Shown: positions 24,158-32,727, counted from the stretch's first letter. The stretch is DNA of 64,000 bases from JBCCXZ01 sp965228005 (GCA_965228005.1 CBDDGV010000001.1:930001-994000), one strand, 5' to 3'. The notes: generated from the letters alone by a model not told the origin. Made by a program: numbers and translations.

Positions 24158-25141
24158 ATGAAGGTTCTCTCTGGCATCCAACCGACTGGCCCTTTCCACT
24201 GGGGCAACTACTTCGGCGCCATCCGGCAGTACATTGCGCTGCAGGACGCGGAGCAGGCTTACTACTTCATCGCCAACCTGCACGCGCTGACCACGGTGCG
24301 GGAGCGGGAGCTGTTGGAGCAGTACACCTTCGACGCGGCGATCGACCTGTTGGCGTTGGGGCTCGACCCCGAGCGGGCGGTGCTGTTTGTGCAGTCGGAC
24401 GTGCCGGAGGTGAGCGAGCTCTGCTGGGTGCTGATGACCGGTACTCCGATGGGTTTGCTGGAGCGGTGCCACGCCTACAAAGACAAGAAGGCGAAGGGCC
24501 TGGCGGCGGACGCGGGGCTCTTCGCTTACCCGGTGCTGCAGGCGGCGGACATCTTGGCGTTCGGCAGCGACACGGTGCCGGTGGGCGAGGACCAGGTCCA
24601 GCACATCGAGGTGTGCCGCGATATCGCGGGGAGCTTCAATCATAAGTTTGGCGAGGTGTTTGTTCTTCCCAAGGCGAAGGTGCTCGACGGCTCGGCCCGC
24701 GTGCCGGGGCTGGACGGGGAGAAGATGAGCAAGAGCTACAACAACTGGCTGGCGGTGTTCGAGCAGGCCAACAAGCAGAAGAAGCAGATCATGCGGATCG
24801 CGACCGACTCGCGGCCGATGGACGAGCCGAAGGCGCCGGAGGGCGACATCCTGTATCAGCTGTTCTCGCTGGTGGCGCCGGAGTCGGAGGTCGCGGAAAT
24901 GGCGGCCCTGTACCGCCAGGGCGGGTTCGGGTACGGCGACATCAAGAAGCAGCTGGCCGCGGCGGCGGAGGCTTACTTCGGCGAGGCCCGGGAGCAGCGG
25001 AGCGAGTGGGAATCGCGTCCCGACGACGTGCGCGACATCCTGAAGCTGGGCGCCGCGACGGCGCGGGAGAAAGCCGCCGGGGTGTTAGCCAGGGCGCAGG
25101 AGGCGTGCGGCTTGATGGGCCATCTAAGATCTAAGATGTAA
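24158..25141 (+). CDS. trpS: Tryptophanyl-tRNA synthetase
   Basis: 327 residues. Class I synthetase charging tRNA-Trp. The HIGH-type motif is GPFHWGNYFGA near the N-terminus and KMSKS occurs as LDGEKMSKSYNN. GIQPTG, CYFIANLHALT-like YYFIANLHALTT and PVGEDQVQHIE are family hallmarks. The core is intact. The last six residues (HLRSKM) and the stop codon are encoded by the AAGATT-rich repeat that starts at about 25122, so the natural C-terminus has been replaced or extended by repeat sequence. A hairpin with a T-run follows. Confidence 0.94.
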   Translation: MKVLSGIQPTGPFHWGNYFGAIRQYIALQDAEQAYYFIANLHALTTVRERELLEQYTFDAAIDLLALGLDPERAVLFVQSDVPEVSELCWVLMTGTPMGLLERCHAYKDKKAKGLAADAGLFAYPVLQAADILAFGSDTVPVGEDQVQHIEVCRDIAGSFNHKFGEVFVLPKAKVLDGSARVPGLDGEKMSKSYNNWLAVFEQANKQKKQIMRIATDSRPMDEPKAPEGDILYQLFSLVAPESEVAEMAALYRQGGFGYGDIKKQLAAAAEAYFGEAREQRSEWESRPDDVRDILKLGAATAREKAAGVLARAQEACGLMGHLRSKM

Positions 25142-25210
25142 GATTGAAGATGTGTGGGATGGCTGCGCCATCTTTTTTTCCGATCTGCAATCTGCAATCT
25201 TCGATCTTCC
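25122..25210 (+). repeat. AAGATT-rich inverted repeat element, copy 2 (overlaps trpS 3' end)
   Basis: An imperfect inverted repeat. The left arm 25127-25152 and right arm 25183-25209 share about 20 of 26 positions when one is reverse-complemented. The centre is a perfect GATGGC/GCCATC hairpin. The left arm resembles the copy at 24091-24123. The element reaches to the base before the acpS start codon. Confidence 0.65.
25158..25179 (+). terminator. Intrinsic terminator after trpS, embedded in the repeat
   Basis: GATGGC (25158-25163), loop TGC, GCCATC (25167-25172), then seven T (25173-25179). It ends transcription 17-38 bp past the trpS stop, so acpS probably needs readthrough or its own promoter. 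Confidence 0.75.
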
Positions 25211-25612
25211 ATGTCACTTCAAATCCTTGGCATCGGCACGGACATCATCGAGTGCCTGCGGATTGCGCAGATGATCGAGCGGCACGGGGAGCTGTTCATC
25301 AACCGGGTCTACACCGACCACGAGATCGAGTACTGCTCGACCAAGAAGGCGGCGACGCAGCACTACGCGGGGCGTTGGGCGGCGAAGGAGGCGGTGCTGA
25401 AGGCGTTGGGCACCGGCTGGATCCGCGGGATCGCCTGGCGGGACATCGAGGTGCGGAACACCAAGGGCGGGGCGCCGACGATCGCGCTGCGGGGCGGGGC
25501 CCGGGAGGTGTTCGAGTCGTCGGGGATGCTCTCGATGCACATCAGCATCAGCCACTGCCGGAGCCACGCGACGGCGTACGCGGTGGCGGAGGGAGAGGGG
25601 CTCGGCGGGTGA
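25211..25612 (+). CDS. acpS: Holo-[acyl-carrier-protein] synthase
   Basis: 133 residues from ATG 25211. It transfers 4'-phosphopantetheine from CoA to acyl carrier proteins. GIGTDIIE with the Mg-binding Asp 11 and RWAAKEAVLKALG with Glu 60 are the catalytic signatures; GGAPTIALRGGA and MHISISHCRSHATAYAVA complete the fold. The length is typical. The short leader is entirely repeat sequence. It could modify the ACP of the specialised cluster at 58.4 kb as well as the housekeeping ACP. Confidence 0.95.
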   Translation: MSLQILGIGTDIIECLRIAQMIERHGELFINRVYTDHEIEYCSTKKAATQHYAGRWAAKEAVLKALGTGWIRGIAWRDIEVRNTKGGAPTIALRGGAREVFESSGMLSMHISISHCRSHATAYAVAEGEGLGG

Positions 25613-25667
25613 GTTCTGTCCCGCTGGGGCGTGTTACGGGCGTTGGGGACAGAACGCCTTTCTTTTG
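25613..25667 (+). terminator. Probable terminator after acpS
   Basis: GTTCTGTCCC (25613-25622) is repeated inverted as GGGACAGAAC (25646-25655) with a 23-nt loop, followed by GCCTTTCTTTTG. It begins at the base after the stop codon. Confidence 0.6.
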
Positions 25668-26150
25668 ACCGCGCTCGGCTTGGGTTCCCCAGCGACGCGT
25701 AGCGTCGCGGCTATTTCTCGCGTGACAAAAGTGCCCGGGTTTTGTGCACCTGCCCTCTGCAGAAGCCGCTTGGTTTTGACCGGTTCGTCGATCGGCTGAG
25801 GCTTTGTTTCCCGGGCCGGGCTGCTTCGGGAGCGGCCATTAGTGGGACGGCTTCTGCACGCGGGTTCTTGGCCATTGAGGACGTAAGAAGTCTCACGCGC
25901 TAGCGCCGGGGCGCAGAGAATGCACGGCCGCCGTCTGGCTCAGGGCTAACGGCTCATGGCTTATCGCTGAGTTGTCAAAGAACGGGGGCTGAGGCTTGCT
26001 TACCTGTATACCTGATCAGGTGTCCATTTTCTACAGGAAACCTGTGAGAATGATGCGGGGCCCGGGTCTGGATTGCTGGGCACGCGACTTGAGTGGGAGT
26101 AGACTGAGAGAGAGTGGACCGCCACTTCAGACCTGCCCCCGACGGATGCC
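25668..26150. other. Gene-free region before the dockerin/PEP-CTERM gene
   Basis: About 480 bp with no credible gene. It holds a perfect hairpin GCGACGC-GTA-GCGTCGC (25692-25708) and a 12-bp perfect palindrome ACCTGATCAGGT (26010-26021) in an AT-richer stretch upstream of the next gene. The palindrome could be an operator for that gene. Confidence 0.45.
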
Positions 26151-28496
26151 ATGACCCGCTATCGCCCGCGTGCCGCTCGGCTCGCCGCTGTCTTTCTTGT
26201 ATTGCTCTTCGCACTCCTGGCCGACTACTCCCACGCCACGATCACTGAACTGGGTGACGTGATGGTCGGGGCGGATGTTCAAGTGGGCATCACGTCGGTC
26301 GGGACGCTCACAGTGGAGTCGCCCTCAGTGTTGATGAGCAACCAGTTCAGTGTGGGTGTACAACCATCTTCGTACGGCGCGGTCCGGCTGAGCGGGACCA
26401 CCTGGCAGAACACGGGCGAGACAATCATCGGCTGGCAAGGACGGGGCGTCTTCCGCATCGAAGACGGGGCCATCTTCGCCAACGGCAGCCAGGATTTTGT
26501 GGTTGGGGGCGGCGCTTCAGGCGACGTCTCCGTGAGCGGGTTTGGGACCGCTCTGGCAACTCTAGGCGAACTCCGGATCGGGAGTTCCGGCACTGGGCGT
26601 TTCACCGTCAGCGACGGGGGGTACGCCTCGAGTTCTTCGACGATCATAGGGAGCCAACAGAATCAACAGCCGCTCTCGTCGACCGCGACAGTGACCGGCG
26701 CGGGGAGTTTCTGGGAGACCGGTGAGAGCTTGGTCCTTGGTGACGTTGGGTTCGCGAGCCTACGCATTCTTGACGGCGGCGCCGTGCAGTCGTTCGATGC
26801 AGAAATCGGACGGCGTGCTTCCGGCGTCGGTGATGTTGAGATCGACGGACCGGGTTCGAATTGGACCGTCGACTACTTGGTTCTGGGATTGGAAGGGCAA
26901 GGGGAAGTTGTCGTGAAGAACGGCGCAACGCTGAACTCAAGTTTCGCTGAGGTTGGCAACAGATTCGCCGGGGCGGGATCGGTGGTGGTGGAGGGAGCCG
27001 GGTCCCATTGGCAGGCTTCCCAGGGCGTTCTCTTAGGCAATGGTGAGATCGTAATCCGAGACGGCGCCACGGCCTTAGCCGACATCAGTTCGGAGGGTTC
27101 AGGGCAGGTTCTGATTGACGGGGAGGGCAGTCGACTGACCACATCGGCGGGCTTCGGTCAACCATCGATCGGGTCCTTTACCGTATCCAACGGGGGACTC
27201 TTGGACGTCTCCTTCGGCCCACTCCAAACACCAGTAGGAGTGGAGGCGGTGTTGTCGGACGGGACTGTTCGTCTGGATCCCCAAGGGCGGAACGGCGGTG
27301 AGACTTGGTTCAACCAAGGCACTATCCGTGGTTCCGGGCGTATCTTGGGGCGTCTCGATTCCCTCGGTCAAGTGCTCGTGGGGGCCGGTGAGAGTTTGCT
27401 TATCGAGGGCGGTTTCCAGGCATCGTCGGACGTGAGAATCCCGAATTCGGGGCGGGTTTCCGTCGTGGGGGGTCGGTTTGAAGCCGTTCGTGAGTGGTCC
27501 AATTGGAGCGGCGGATACTTCACCGTTAAGGACGGGACGCTTGTTGTGCGGGGGACGTCAGGCCAGGACTTCGTGAACCTGGTCAACCAGTTCGGTGCGA
27601 CGCTTGAGGTTGACAACTCCGACGTGGATTTTTCCCAGGCTTCTTTTAGTGATTTTCCGAACTCCGGCGACCTCCGGTTCACTGGCGGGGAGAGCCGGTT
27701 TTCTGCGGGTTTTCTCGACAACAATGGCTCGATCACTGTAGATGGCGAAAGCAACGTGACGTTCGAGGGGCGTGTCGCTAGCGGTGGAACGATCAGCGTT
27801 GCTGCGGGTTCCAGCGTGAGTTTCTTGGACGACTACGAAGGCCTGGAGTTTTCCGGGGGGGGCGGGTTAGCCTTCGGCGGCGCCCTTGCGCCGTGGTTGT
27901 TCCCGGGGCCGTTCTCGTTAGGCGGTTCGGTGGAATTCGCCCCCACTAGCCGGCCCCTGGTGGATATCCGGCCGAACGGCGACACGATTGCCACCGAGTA
28001 CACCGTGGCTGGTCCGGCTCAGCTCGCGGGTGAGTTGGAAGTCAGGGCCTCCCGGCCGCTCGGTCCACCGGGTGAGACCGTTGAAACGATCATCTTGGAC
28101 GCGGAGACGATCGCCGGTGGATTCGACATCGTGCCGGCTGACGGCTCCTACCTCGGTTTCGGGATCACCTTTAATGGCCTCACCTACGACACCGAAAACG
28201 GCGATGTCGTGATGTCGCTGACGCAGGCGTTGGAAGGGGATTTCAACCTCGACAACGTCGTCGATCAGCTCGATCTGGGGATTTGGGAAGCCAACTTCGG
28301 ACTCCGGTTCAGCGGTGACTTTCAACAGGGAGACGCGGACTTCGATCGGGACGTCGACCTGGCGGACCTGATGATCCTGCAGCGGGCGATGGGGAGTTCA
28401 GCGGCCGCGGTTGCGGCCGTGCCGGAGCCGGGGGCGGGTGTGCTGCTCGCCACCGCCCTGCTGAGGTGCGGGCGACGACGGCACTGGCGTGCGTGA
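26151..28496 (+). CDS. Exported strand-repeat protein with dockerin-like end and PEP-CTERM anchor
   Basis: 781 residues. A signal peptide (1-29, ending SHA) precedes about 550 residues of repeated short strands built on the pattern GxGSWxxxxxLxLGxxGxGxVxVxxGA, for example GAGSFWETGESLVLGD, GPGSNWTVDYLVLG and GAGSHWQASQGVLLG. This is the autotransporter-type strand repeat that folds as a long beta-solenoid. Near 700-750 two calcium-loop segments (GDFNLDNVVDQLDL and GDADFDRDVDLADLM) form a dockerin-like module. The end is VPEP plus a hydrophobic helix and Arg-rich tail. It is probably displayed at the cell surface or in matrix; the ligand is unknown. Confidence 0.85.
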   Translation: MTRYRPRAARLAAVFLVLLFALLADYSHATITELGDVMVGADVQVGITSVGTLTVESPSVLMSNQFSVGVQPSSYGAVRLSGTTWQNTGETIIGWQGRGVFRIEDGAIFANGSQDFVVGGGASGDVSVSGFGTALATLGELRIGSSGTGRFTVSDGGYASSSSTIIGSQQNQQPLSSTATVTGAGSFWETGESLVLGDVGFASLRILDGGAVQSFDAEIGRRASGVGDVEIDGPGSNWTVDYLVLGLEGQGEVVVKNGATLNSSFAEVGNRFAGAGSVVVEGAGSHWQASQGVLLGNGEIVIRDGATALADISSEGSGQVLIDGEGSRLTTSAGFGQPSIGSFTVSNGGLLDVSFGPLQTPVGVEAVLSDGTVRLDPQGRNGGETWFNQGTIRGSGRILGRLDSLGQVLVGAGESLLIEGGFQASSDVRIPNSGRVSVVGGRFEAVREWSNWSGGYFTVKDGTLVVRGTSGQDFVNLVNQFGATLEVDNSDVDFSQASFSDFPNSGDLRFTGGESRFSAGFLDNNGSITVDGESNVTFEGRVASGGTISVAAGSSVSFLDDYEGLEFSGGGGLAFGGALAPWLFPGPFSLGGSVEFAPTSRPLVDIRPNGDTIATEYTVAGPAQLAGELEVRASRPLGPPGETVETIILDAETIAGGFDIVPADGSYLGFGITFNGLTYDTENGDVVMSLTQALEGDFNLDNVVDQLDLGIWEANFGLRFSGDFQQGDADFDRDVDLADLMILQRAMGSSAAAVAAVPEPGAGVLLATALLRCGRRRHWRA

Positions 28497-28540
28497 GCTA
28501 GGCTTGTGCGGGTCAACTGCACACGCCGGGGGTTACGCAG

Positions 28541-28867
28541 ATGCCGGTTCGACGGGTTTCGGGGGCGGTGGTCGGGGTGTTGCTCGGGGGGCTGATGGCC
28601 GCCCTCACCTGCCTGCCGCTGTGGCTGTTCTGCTACTTCGTCATGCTGCTGACGCTCGCGCGGTTGAGCATCGCCGAGTGGATGGTCGAGAACCTGTTGA
28701 TCGGGACGGTCTGGCCGTACGTGGTCGTGACGCTGGCCTGGACCGGGGGCCTGGGGCTGATGGGTTTTCTTTACGGGCCCGGGGTCTTTACTCAGCGTGA
28801 GCTGACTTGGCTGAGCCCGCGGCGACGGGGGCTGGCGCCTCTCGATCGGGATCTGTTGGCCGGGTAG
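28541..28867 (+). CDS. Small membrane protein, unknown function
   Basis: 108 residues with about three hydrophobic segments (VVGVLLGGLMAALTCLPLWL, WLFCYFVMLLTLARL and TVWPYVVVTLAWTGGLGLMG), then a basic C-terminus (SPRRRGLAPLDRDLLAG). No family recognised. It starts 44 bp after the PEP-CTERM gene on the same strand, so cotranscription is possible. The frame is open and the hydrophobic pattern is convincing, but coding status rests on that alone. Confidence 0.55.
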   Translation: MPVRRVSGAVVGVLLGGLMAALTCLPLWLFCYFVMLLTLARLSIAEWMVENLLIGTVWPYVVVTLAWTGGLGLMGFLYGPGVFTQRELTWLSPRRRGLAPLDRDLLAG

Positions 28868-28892
28868 AGCTGGTGGTCTTTGGCTCGAATAC

Positions 28893-28985
28893 CTGGGGCG
28901 TTGCCCCAGCGTAGGATGGGTGCTTGCACCCATCTTCGCAGAGGTTGCCCGTTAGACATCGATGGGTGCAAGCACCCATCCTACG
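28893..28985. repeat. Perfect 25-bp inverted repeat plus flanking hairpin
   Basis: The arm at 28910-28934 is repeated, exactly inverted, at 28961-28985 with a 26-bp spacer. Each arm also contains a self-complementary GGGTGC-TT-GCACCC core. A separate perfect hairpin CTGGGGC-GTT-GCCCCAG lies at 28893-28909. The cluster sits between convergent genes, so it may also stop transcription from both sides. Confidence 0.8.
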
Positions 28986-29002
28986 TTACTGCGGGGCGTG
29001 GG

Positions 29003-30280
29003 TTACTGGCCGATGGCGACGAGGTACTCTTGCCGCTGGCCGCCCTCACGCTTGGCGTAGCGGTGGTAGAGGCGGCCGTCGCAGGGGGTGAGGGTGGCGA
29101 AGCCCTCGTCGCCGAGCTGGTTCTCGGCGATGGGTTGGTAGCCGTCGGGCGTGGCGGCGTAGACGAAGGTGGCGCCCGACTCGTTGGTGGCGTAGAGCTT
29201 GCCGTCGACCAGCACGGGCGAAGCGCTGAAGGCGCCGCCGATGCGTTTCTTCCACATCTCCTGGCCGTCGGAGGCCCGCCAGCAGTAGGCGACGCCGCGG
29301 TCGGAGACGCCGTAGAGGTAGCCGTCGGCGACGAGCATCGACTGCTCGTAGCACTTGACGTTGTTCTGCCAGACGATGGCGTGGTCGCCGTCGGTGCGGA
29401 CGGCGAGGGTGAAGGAGTCGGGGTAGCCGCCGCTGGCGAAGGCGAGGCCCAGGCCTTCGTCCCAGACCATGGTGGCGCAGGTGGCGAAGGTGGTTCCGGG
29501 CGTGGCCCACAGTTCTCGGCCGCTGGCCGGGTCGTAGGACGAGATGCTGCGGTTGCCGCTGAGCAGGAGTTGGGTCTGGCCGCCGACGGGGACGCGGGCG
29601 ACCGAGGAGTAGGAGAGGCTTTGCGTGCGGGGCGTGGCCCAGGCGCGGCTGCCGTCGGCGGTGTTGAGGGCGACGACGGCGCTCTCGGGTCCGTCGTACT
29701 CGCTGGTGACGACGACCAAGCCGTCGGCCAGGACGGGCGAGGAGCCGAAGCCGAACTCGTAGCGGCGGGGGTCGAAGCCGGTGGCGCGTTGCTGCCAGAC
29801 TGCGTTGCCGTCGAGGTCGAAGGCGGTGACCCAGGCGGCGAGGTCGTTGCCGAAGAGGGCGTAGACCTTTTCACCGTCGCAGGCGACGGTGGGGCTGGCG
29901 TGGGTGTTGTTGGGGTGGACCTTGGGGAGCAGCTTGCCGACGTGGGCGGTGGTTTGGTTGAGGAGTCGGCCGGTGGCGCGGTCGAGCACCAGGAGCGACT
30001 GGGTCTCGGCGGCCTCGTCGCAGGTGGTGAGGTAGATGCGCTTCGCGAACAGCGTGGGCGAGGAGTGGCCGCGGCCGGGGATGGGGGTCTTCCAGGCGAG
30101 GCCGGCGGTTTCGCTCCACTCGGTGGGGGCGGTGGCGCCGGGGGCGGCGTGGTTGTCGCCGTTGGGGCCCCGCCATTGGGGCCAGTCCTCGGCCCGGGCG
30201 GCGGTTGAGAACGCGACGAGGGCAATCAGGAGCAGCGTGGTCAGCAGCTGCGTCTTCTGAAGGAGGTGCGGGCGGTGCAT
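29003..30280 (-). CDS. Secreted PQQ-like beta-propeller protein
   Basis: 425 residues from ATG 30280, supported by GGAGAA 9 nt upstream. A longer frame to 30703 lies across the promoter region of the opposite gene and is rejected. Signal peptide about 1-30 (LLTTLLLIALVAFSTAARA). The mature protein starts EDWPQWRGPNGDN, a hallmark of planctomycete quinoprotein-like propellers. Repeated blades show W-x-x-x-x-x-G-R motifs such as LVLDRATGRLLNQ, VALNTADGSRAWATP and YCWRASDGQEMWKK. It is probably a periplasmic scaffold or dehydrogenase-like protein; catalytic residues for PQQ are not evident. A paralogue lies at 31344-32666. Confidence 0.85.
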   Translation of the reverse strand: MHRPHLLQKTQLLTTLLLIALVAFSTAARAEDWPQWRGPNGDNHAAPGATAPTEWSETAGLAWKTPIPGRGHSSPTLFAKRIYLTTCDEAAETQSLLVLDRATGRLLNQTTAHVGKLLPKVHPNNTHASPTVACDGEKVYALFGNDLAAWVTAFDLDGNAVWQQRATGFDPRRYEFGFGSSPVLADGLVVVTSEYDGPESAVVALNTADGSRAWATPRTQSLSYSSVARVPVGGQTQLLLSGNRSISSYDPASGRELWATPGTTFATCATMVWDEGLGLAFASGGYPDSFTLAVRTDGDHAIVWQNNVKCYEQSMLVADGYLYGVSDRGVAYCWRASDGQEMWKKRIGGAFSASPVLVDGKLYATNESGATFVYAATPDGYQPIAENQLGDEGFATLTPCDGRLYHRYAKREGGQRQEYLVAIGQ

Positions 30281-30470
30281 CTGTCTCTTCTCCGTAATTC
30301 CTGGTCCGTGGGTTCCAGCCGCGAGCCCCCCTACCCTTCCGTGTTCTACCCGTGGACGCTCGGGCTGGCTACCGGCGGGGGCCGCAATCCCGCTTGGCTG
30401 CGGCTGCACGCAAGGGCTACGATGTGCGGTCGGGGCGACCTCTTCCTTTTTCGGGACCATCGAAGGACCG

Positions 30471-31334
30471 ATGCCCAAACGCAAGAAAACCAAGTCGAAG
30501 ACGGCCCCGCCGAGCTGGCGCGACCGGTGGTACGAGGTGATCTTCGAGGCCGACACGCCGGCGGGCAAGCGGTTCGACGTGCTGCTGCTGGCGGCGATCT
30601 TCCTGAGCGTGCTGGTGGTGATGCTGGAGAGCGTGCAGTCTTTCCGCGACGAGCACGGGCGTTTCCTGGTGAAGGCGGAGTGGTTCTTCACGATCCTGTT
30701 CACCGTGGAGTACTTCTCTCGGCTGGCGTGTGCGCGGCGGCCGCTGCGGTACGCGTTCAGCTTCTACGGCGTGGTCGACCTGCTGGCGATCCTGCCGACG
30801 TACCTGACCGCCTTGCCTGCGCTCGCCGACACGCAGCGGCTGGCGGTGATCCGGGCGATCCGGCTGCTGCGTGCTTTTCGGATCTTCAAGCTGGCGCAGA
30901 TGCTCTCGGAGGCTTCGGCGTTGCGGCACGCGATTTGGTCTGCGCGGGCGAAGGTGGCGGTGTTCCTGTCGGTGGTGATCATCGCGGTGGTGATCGTGGG
31001 CTCGGCGATGCACCTGATCGAGGGCCGTGAAGACGAGGCGGGGATGATGGTGCGGAACGGCTTCGAGTCGATACCTTCCAGCATGTACTGGGCCGTGGTG
31101 ACGATGACCACTGTCGGTTACGGCGACATCTCGCCTGCGACGGCGGTCGGGAAGGCGCTGGCGGCGTGCATGATGATGCTGGGGTACTGCATGATCATTG
31201 TGCCGACGAGCATCGTGTCGGCGGAACTGGCTCACGGCGGCAGATTCGCCAGCGGGCGTACCTGCTCGGGATGTATGGCGGAGGGGCACGACACGGACGC
31301 CAAGTACTGCAAGCGGTGCGGCGAGCAGCTCTAG
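30471..31334 (+). CDS. Voltage-gated K+ channel with C-terminal zinc ribbon
   Basis: 287 residues. Six membrane segments in the order S1-S6. S4 is the voltage sensor with regularly spaced arginines (VIRAIRLLRAFRIFKL). The pore carries the potassium selectivity filter MTTVGYGD, followed by S6 (CMMMLGYCMIIVPTSIV). The last 25 residues form a zinc ribbon, CSGCMAEGHDTDAKYCKRCG, not usual in prokaryotic Kv channels. GAAGGA lies 5 nt before the ATG. It is divergent from one PQQ-like gene and convergent with another. The zinc ribbon could be a cytoplasmic assembly or sensing element. Confidence 0.9.
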   Translation: MPKRKKTKSKTAPPSWRDRWYEVIFEADTPAGKRFDVLLLAAIFLSVLVVMLESVQSFRDEHGRFLVKAEWFFTILFTVEYFSRLACARRPLRYAFSFYGVVDLLAILPTYLTALPALADTQRLAVIRAIRLLRAFRIFKLAQMLSEASALRHAIWSARAKVAVFLSVVIIAVVIVGSAMHLIEGREDEAGMMVRNGFESIPSSMYWAVVTMTTVGYGDISPATAVGKALAACMMMLGYCMIIVPTSIVSAELAHGGRFASGRTCSGCMAEGHDTDAKYCKRCGEQL

Positions 31335-31343
31335 GCTGGGCTC

Positions 31344-32666
31344 TCAGTCGGAACGCAGCTCGACGCAGACGATCTGCTCGTCGTTGCGGGCGAAGACCGC
31401 TCCTTGGGCGAACGCCGGGTGGCTCCAGACCACGGGGCGGCCGAAGGCGTCGCTGGTGGGCTTGAGGAGCGGCTGGCGGCCGAGTTCTTCGTAGGCCTCG
31501 GGCGTGAGGCGGGCGAGGATCAGCTCGCCGGATTCGTTGAAGAGCCAGTAGCGGTCGGTCTCGCCCTGACGGACGATGAAGGCCGTGCCGTGCCGGCCGC
31601 GTTCGTTTCGGGCTAGCACGGGGACCTGGGTTTGCCAGAGCCGCTCTCCCGACTCGGGGTCGACCGCCACCAGGGCGCTGTCGTCTCCGTCGACGCCGTA
31701 GATGGCGGCGCCGTCGAACATCGGCGTCACGTTGGAGCTGGAGACCGAGGTCTTGGGCGTGCCGGCCCAGAGGACTTCGGGCTGTCCGCCGCTCGGGCGG
31801 AACGCCACGGAAGCCCGGAAGCCGCTGGCGAACAGCGCGTCGCCGAAGGGGACCGGCTGCGCGATCGACATTCCGTAGCTGGGCCGGATGGGGACGCTCC
31901 ACCGCTGGTTGCCGGTGGTTGGCTCGAGTCCAACGACCGCCTCGGGGTGGAAGACCACGAGCTCGCCGCCGATGACCGTTGGCGGGCAGTAGCCGGGTTC
32001 GTAGGCGGAGAGGCTCCGCCAGCGCTCCTCGCCGGTGAGCTTGTCGAAGGCGACGGCCACGCTGCCCTCGCCGCCGACGATGCAGTAGAGCAGCTCGCCC
32101 ACAACTAGCGGGTGGGCCGAGTGGCCCCACAGGTGGGTCTCCGCGCCGAATTCTTCGCTGAACGACTTCGACCACAGCACCTCGCCGTCGTCGGTGCGCA
32201 GGCAGAGGAGGTCGCCCTCGGTTCCGAGGGTGTAGACGCGGTCGCCGTCGACGGTGGGCGTGCACCTCGGGCCGTTGGGGTACGAGACGTTGTAGGGCCG
32301 GTTGTACTCGTGCCGCCAGAGCTCGTCACCGGTGCGGGCGTCGAGGCAGCGGAGCCGCTCCGTGCCCTGGAGCACAACGCGGCTGCCGGGGTTGTTCTCG
32401 ATCTCGCCCTCGGCCTTCTCGTACTCGAAGAGGTAGACGCGGCCGTCCGCGACGGCGGGGCCGGCGTAGCCGAGTGCAGCGGGTTGTTTCCAGCGGACCT
32501 TGAAGCCGCCCTCGGGGATCGATTCGAGCAGGCCGGTTTCTCGCCAGACGCCGTCGCGCTGAGGGCCGCGCCACTGGGGCCAGTCGGCGGCGTTGCCGGT
32601 TGAGGCGAAGACGAGCGCAGCGAGCAGCGGCAGAGCCCGTTGCCGGGCTGGGGGGGAGGCGTTCAT
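31344..32666 (-). CDS. Secreted PQQ-like beta-propeller protein (paralogue)
   Basis: 440 residues. Signal peptide about 1-27 (ALPLLAALVFASTGNA) then ADWPQWRGPQRDGVW, the same opening as the protein at 29003-30280. Propeller blades include LRCLDARTGDELWRHEY, LCLRTDDGEVLWSKSF, VAFDKLTGEERWRSL and VAVDPESGERLWQTQ. It is likely periplasmic. Its end lies 10 bp from the end of the K+ channel gene. The substrate is unknown; many members of this planctomycete family are annotated only as propeller proteins. Confidence 0.85.
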   Translation of the reverse strand: MNASPPARQRALPLLAALVFASTGNAADWPQWRGPQRDGVWRETGLLESIPEGGFKVRWKQPAALGYAGPAVADGRVYLFEYEKAEGEIENNPGSRVVLQGTERLRCLDARTGDELWRHEYNRPYNVSYPNGPRCTPTVDGDRVYTLGTEGDLLCLRTDDGEVLWSKSFSEEFGAETHLWGHSAHPLVVGELLYCIVGGEGSVAVAFDKLTGEERWRSLSAYEPGYCPPTVIGGELVVFHPEAVVGLEPTTGNQRWSVPIRPSYGMSIAQPVPFGDALFASGFRASVAFRPSGGQPEVLWAGTPKTSVSSSNVTPMFDGAAIYGVDGDDSALVAVDPESGERLWQTQVPVLARNERGRHGTAFIVRQGETDRYWLFNESGELILARLTPEAYEELGRQPLLKPTSDAFGRPVVWSHPAFAQGAVFARNDEQIVCVELRSD

Positions 32667-32727
32667 GGCGGGTGTTCCCCTCGCTTACGCTCGGGGTTCC
32701 GTGGGGAGGGGGATGCGGCGGGGCGCC

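Noticed and set aside
28880..30208. Gly/Val-rich plus-strand frame antisense to the propeller gene
   Set aside because: Low-complexity translation (repeated AVAVG-type residues) and the real gene has a signal peptide and blades.
30281..30703. Upstream extension of the propeller gene across the divergent gap
   Set aside because: It would overlap the start of the K+ channel gene and bypass the clear signal peptide and ribosome site at 30280.
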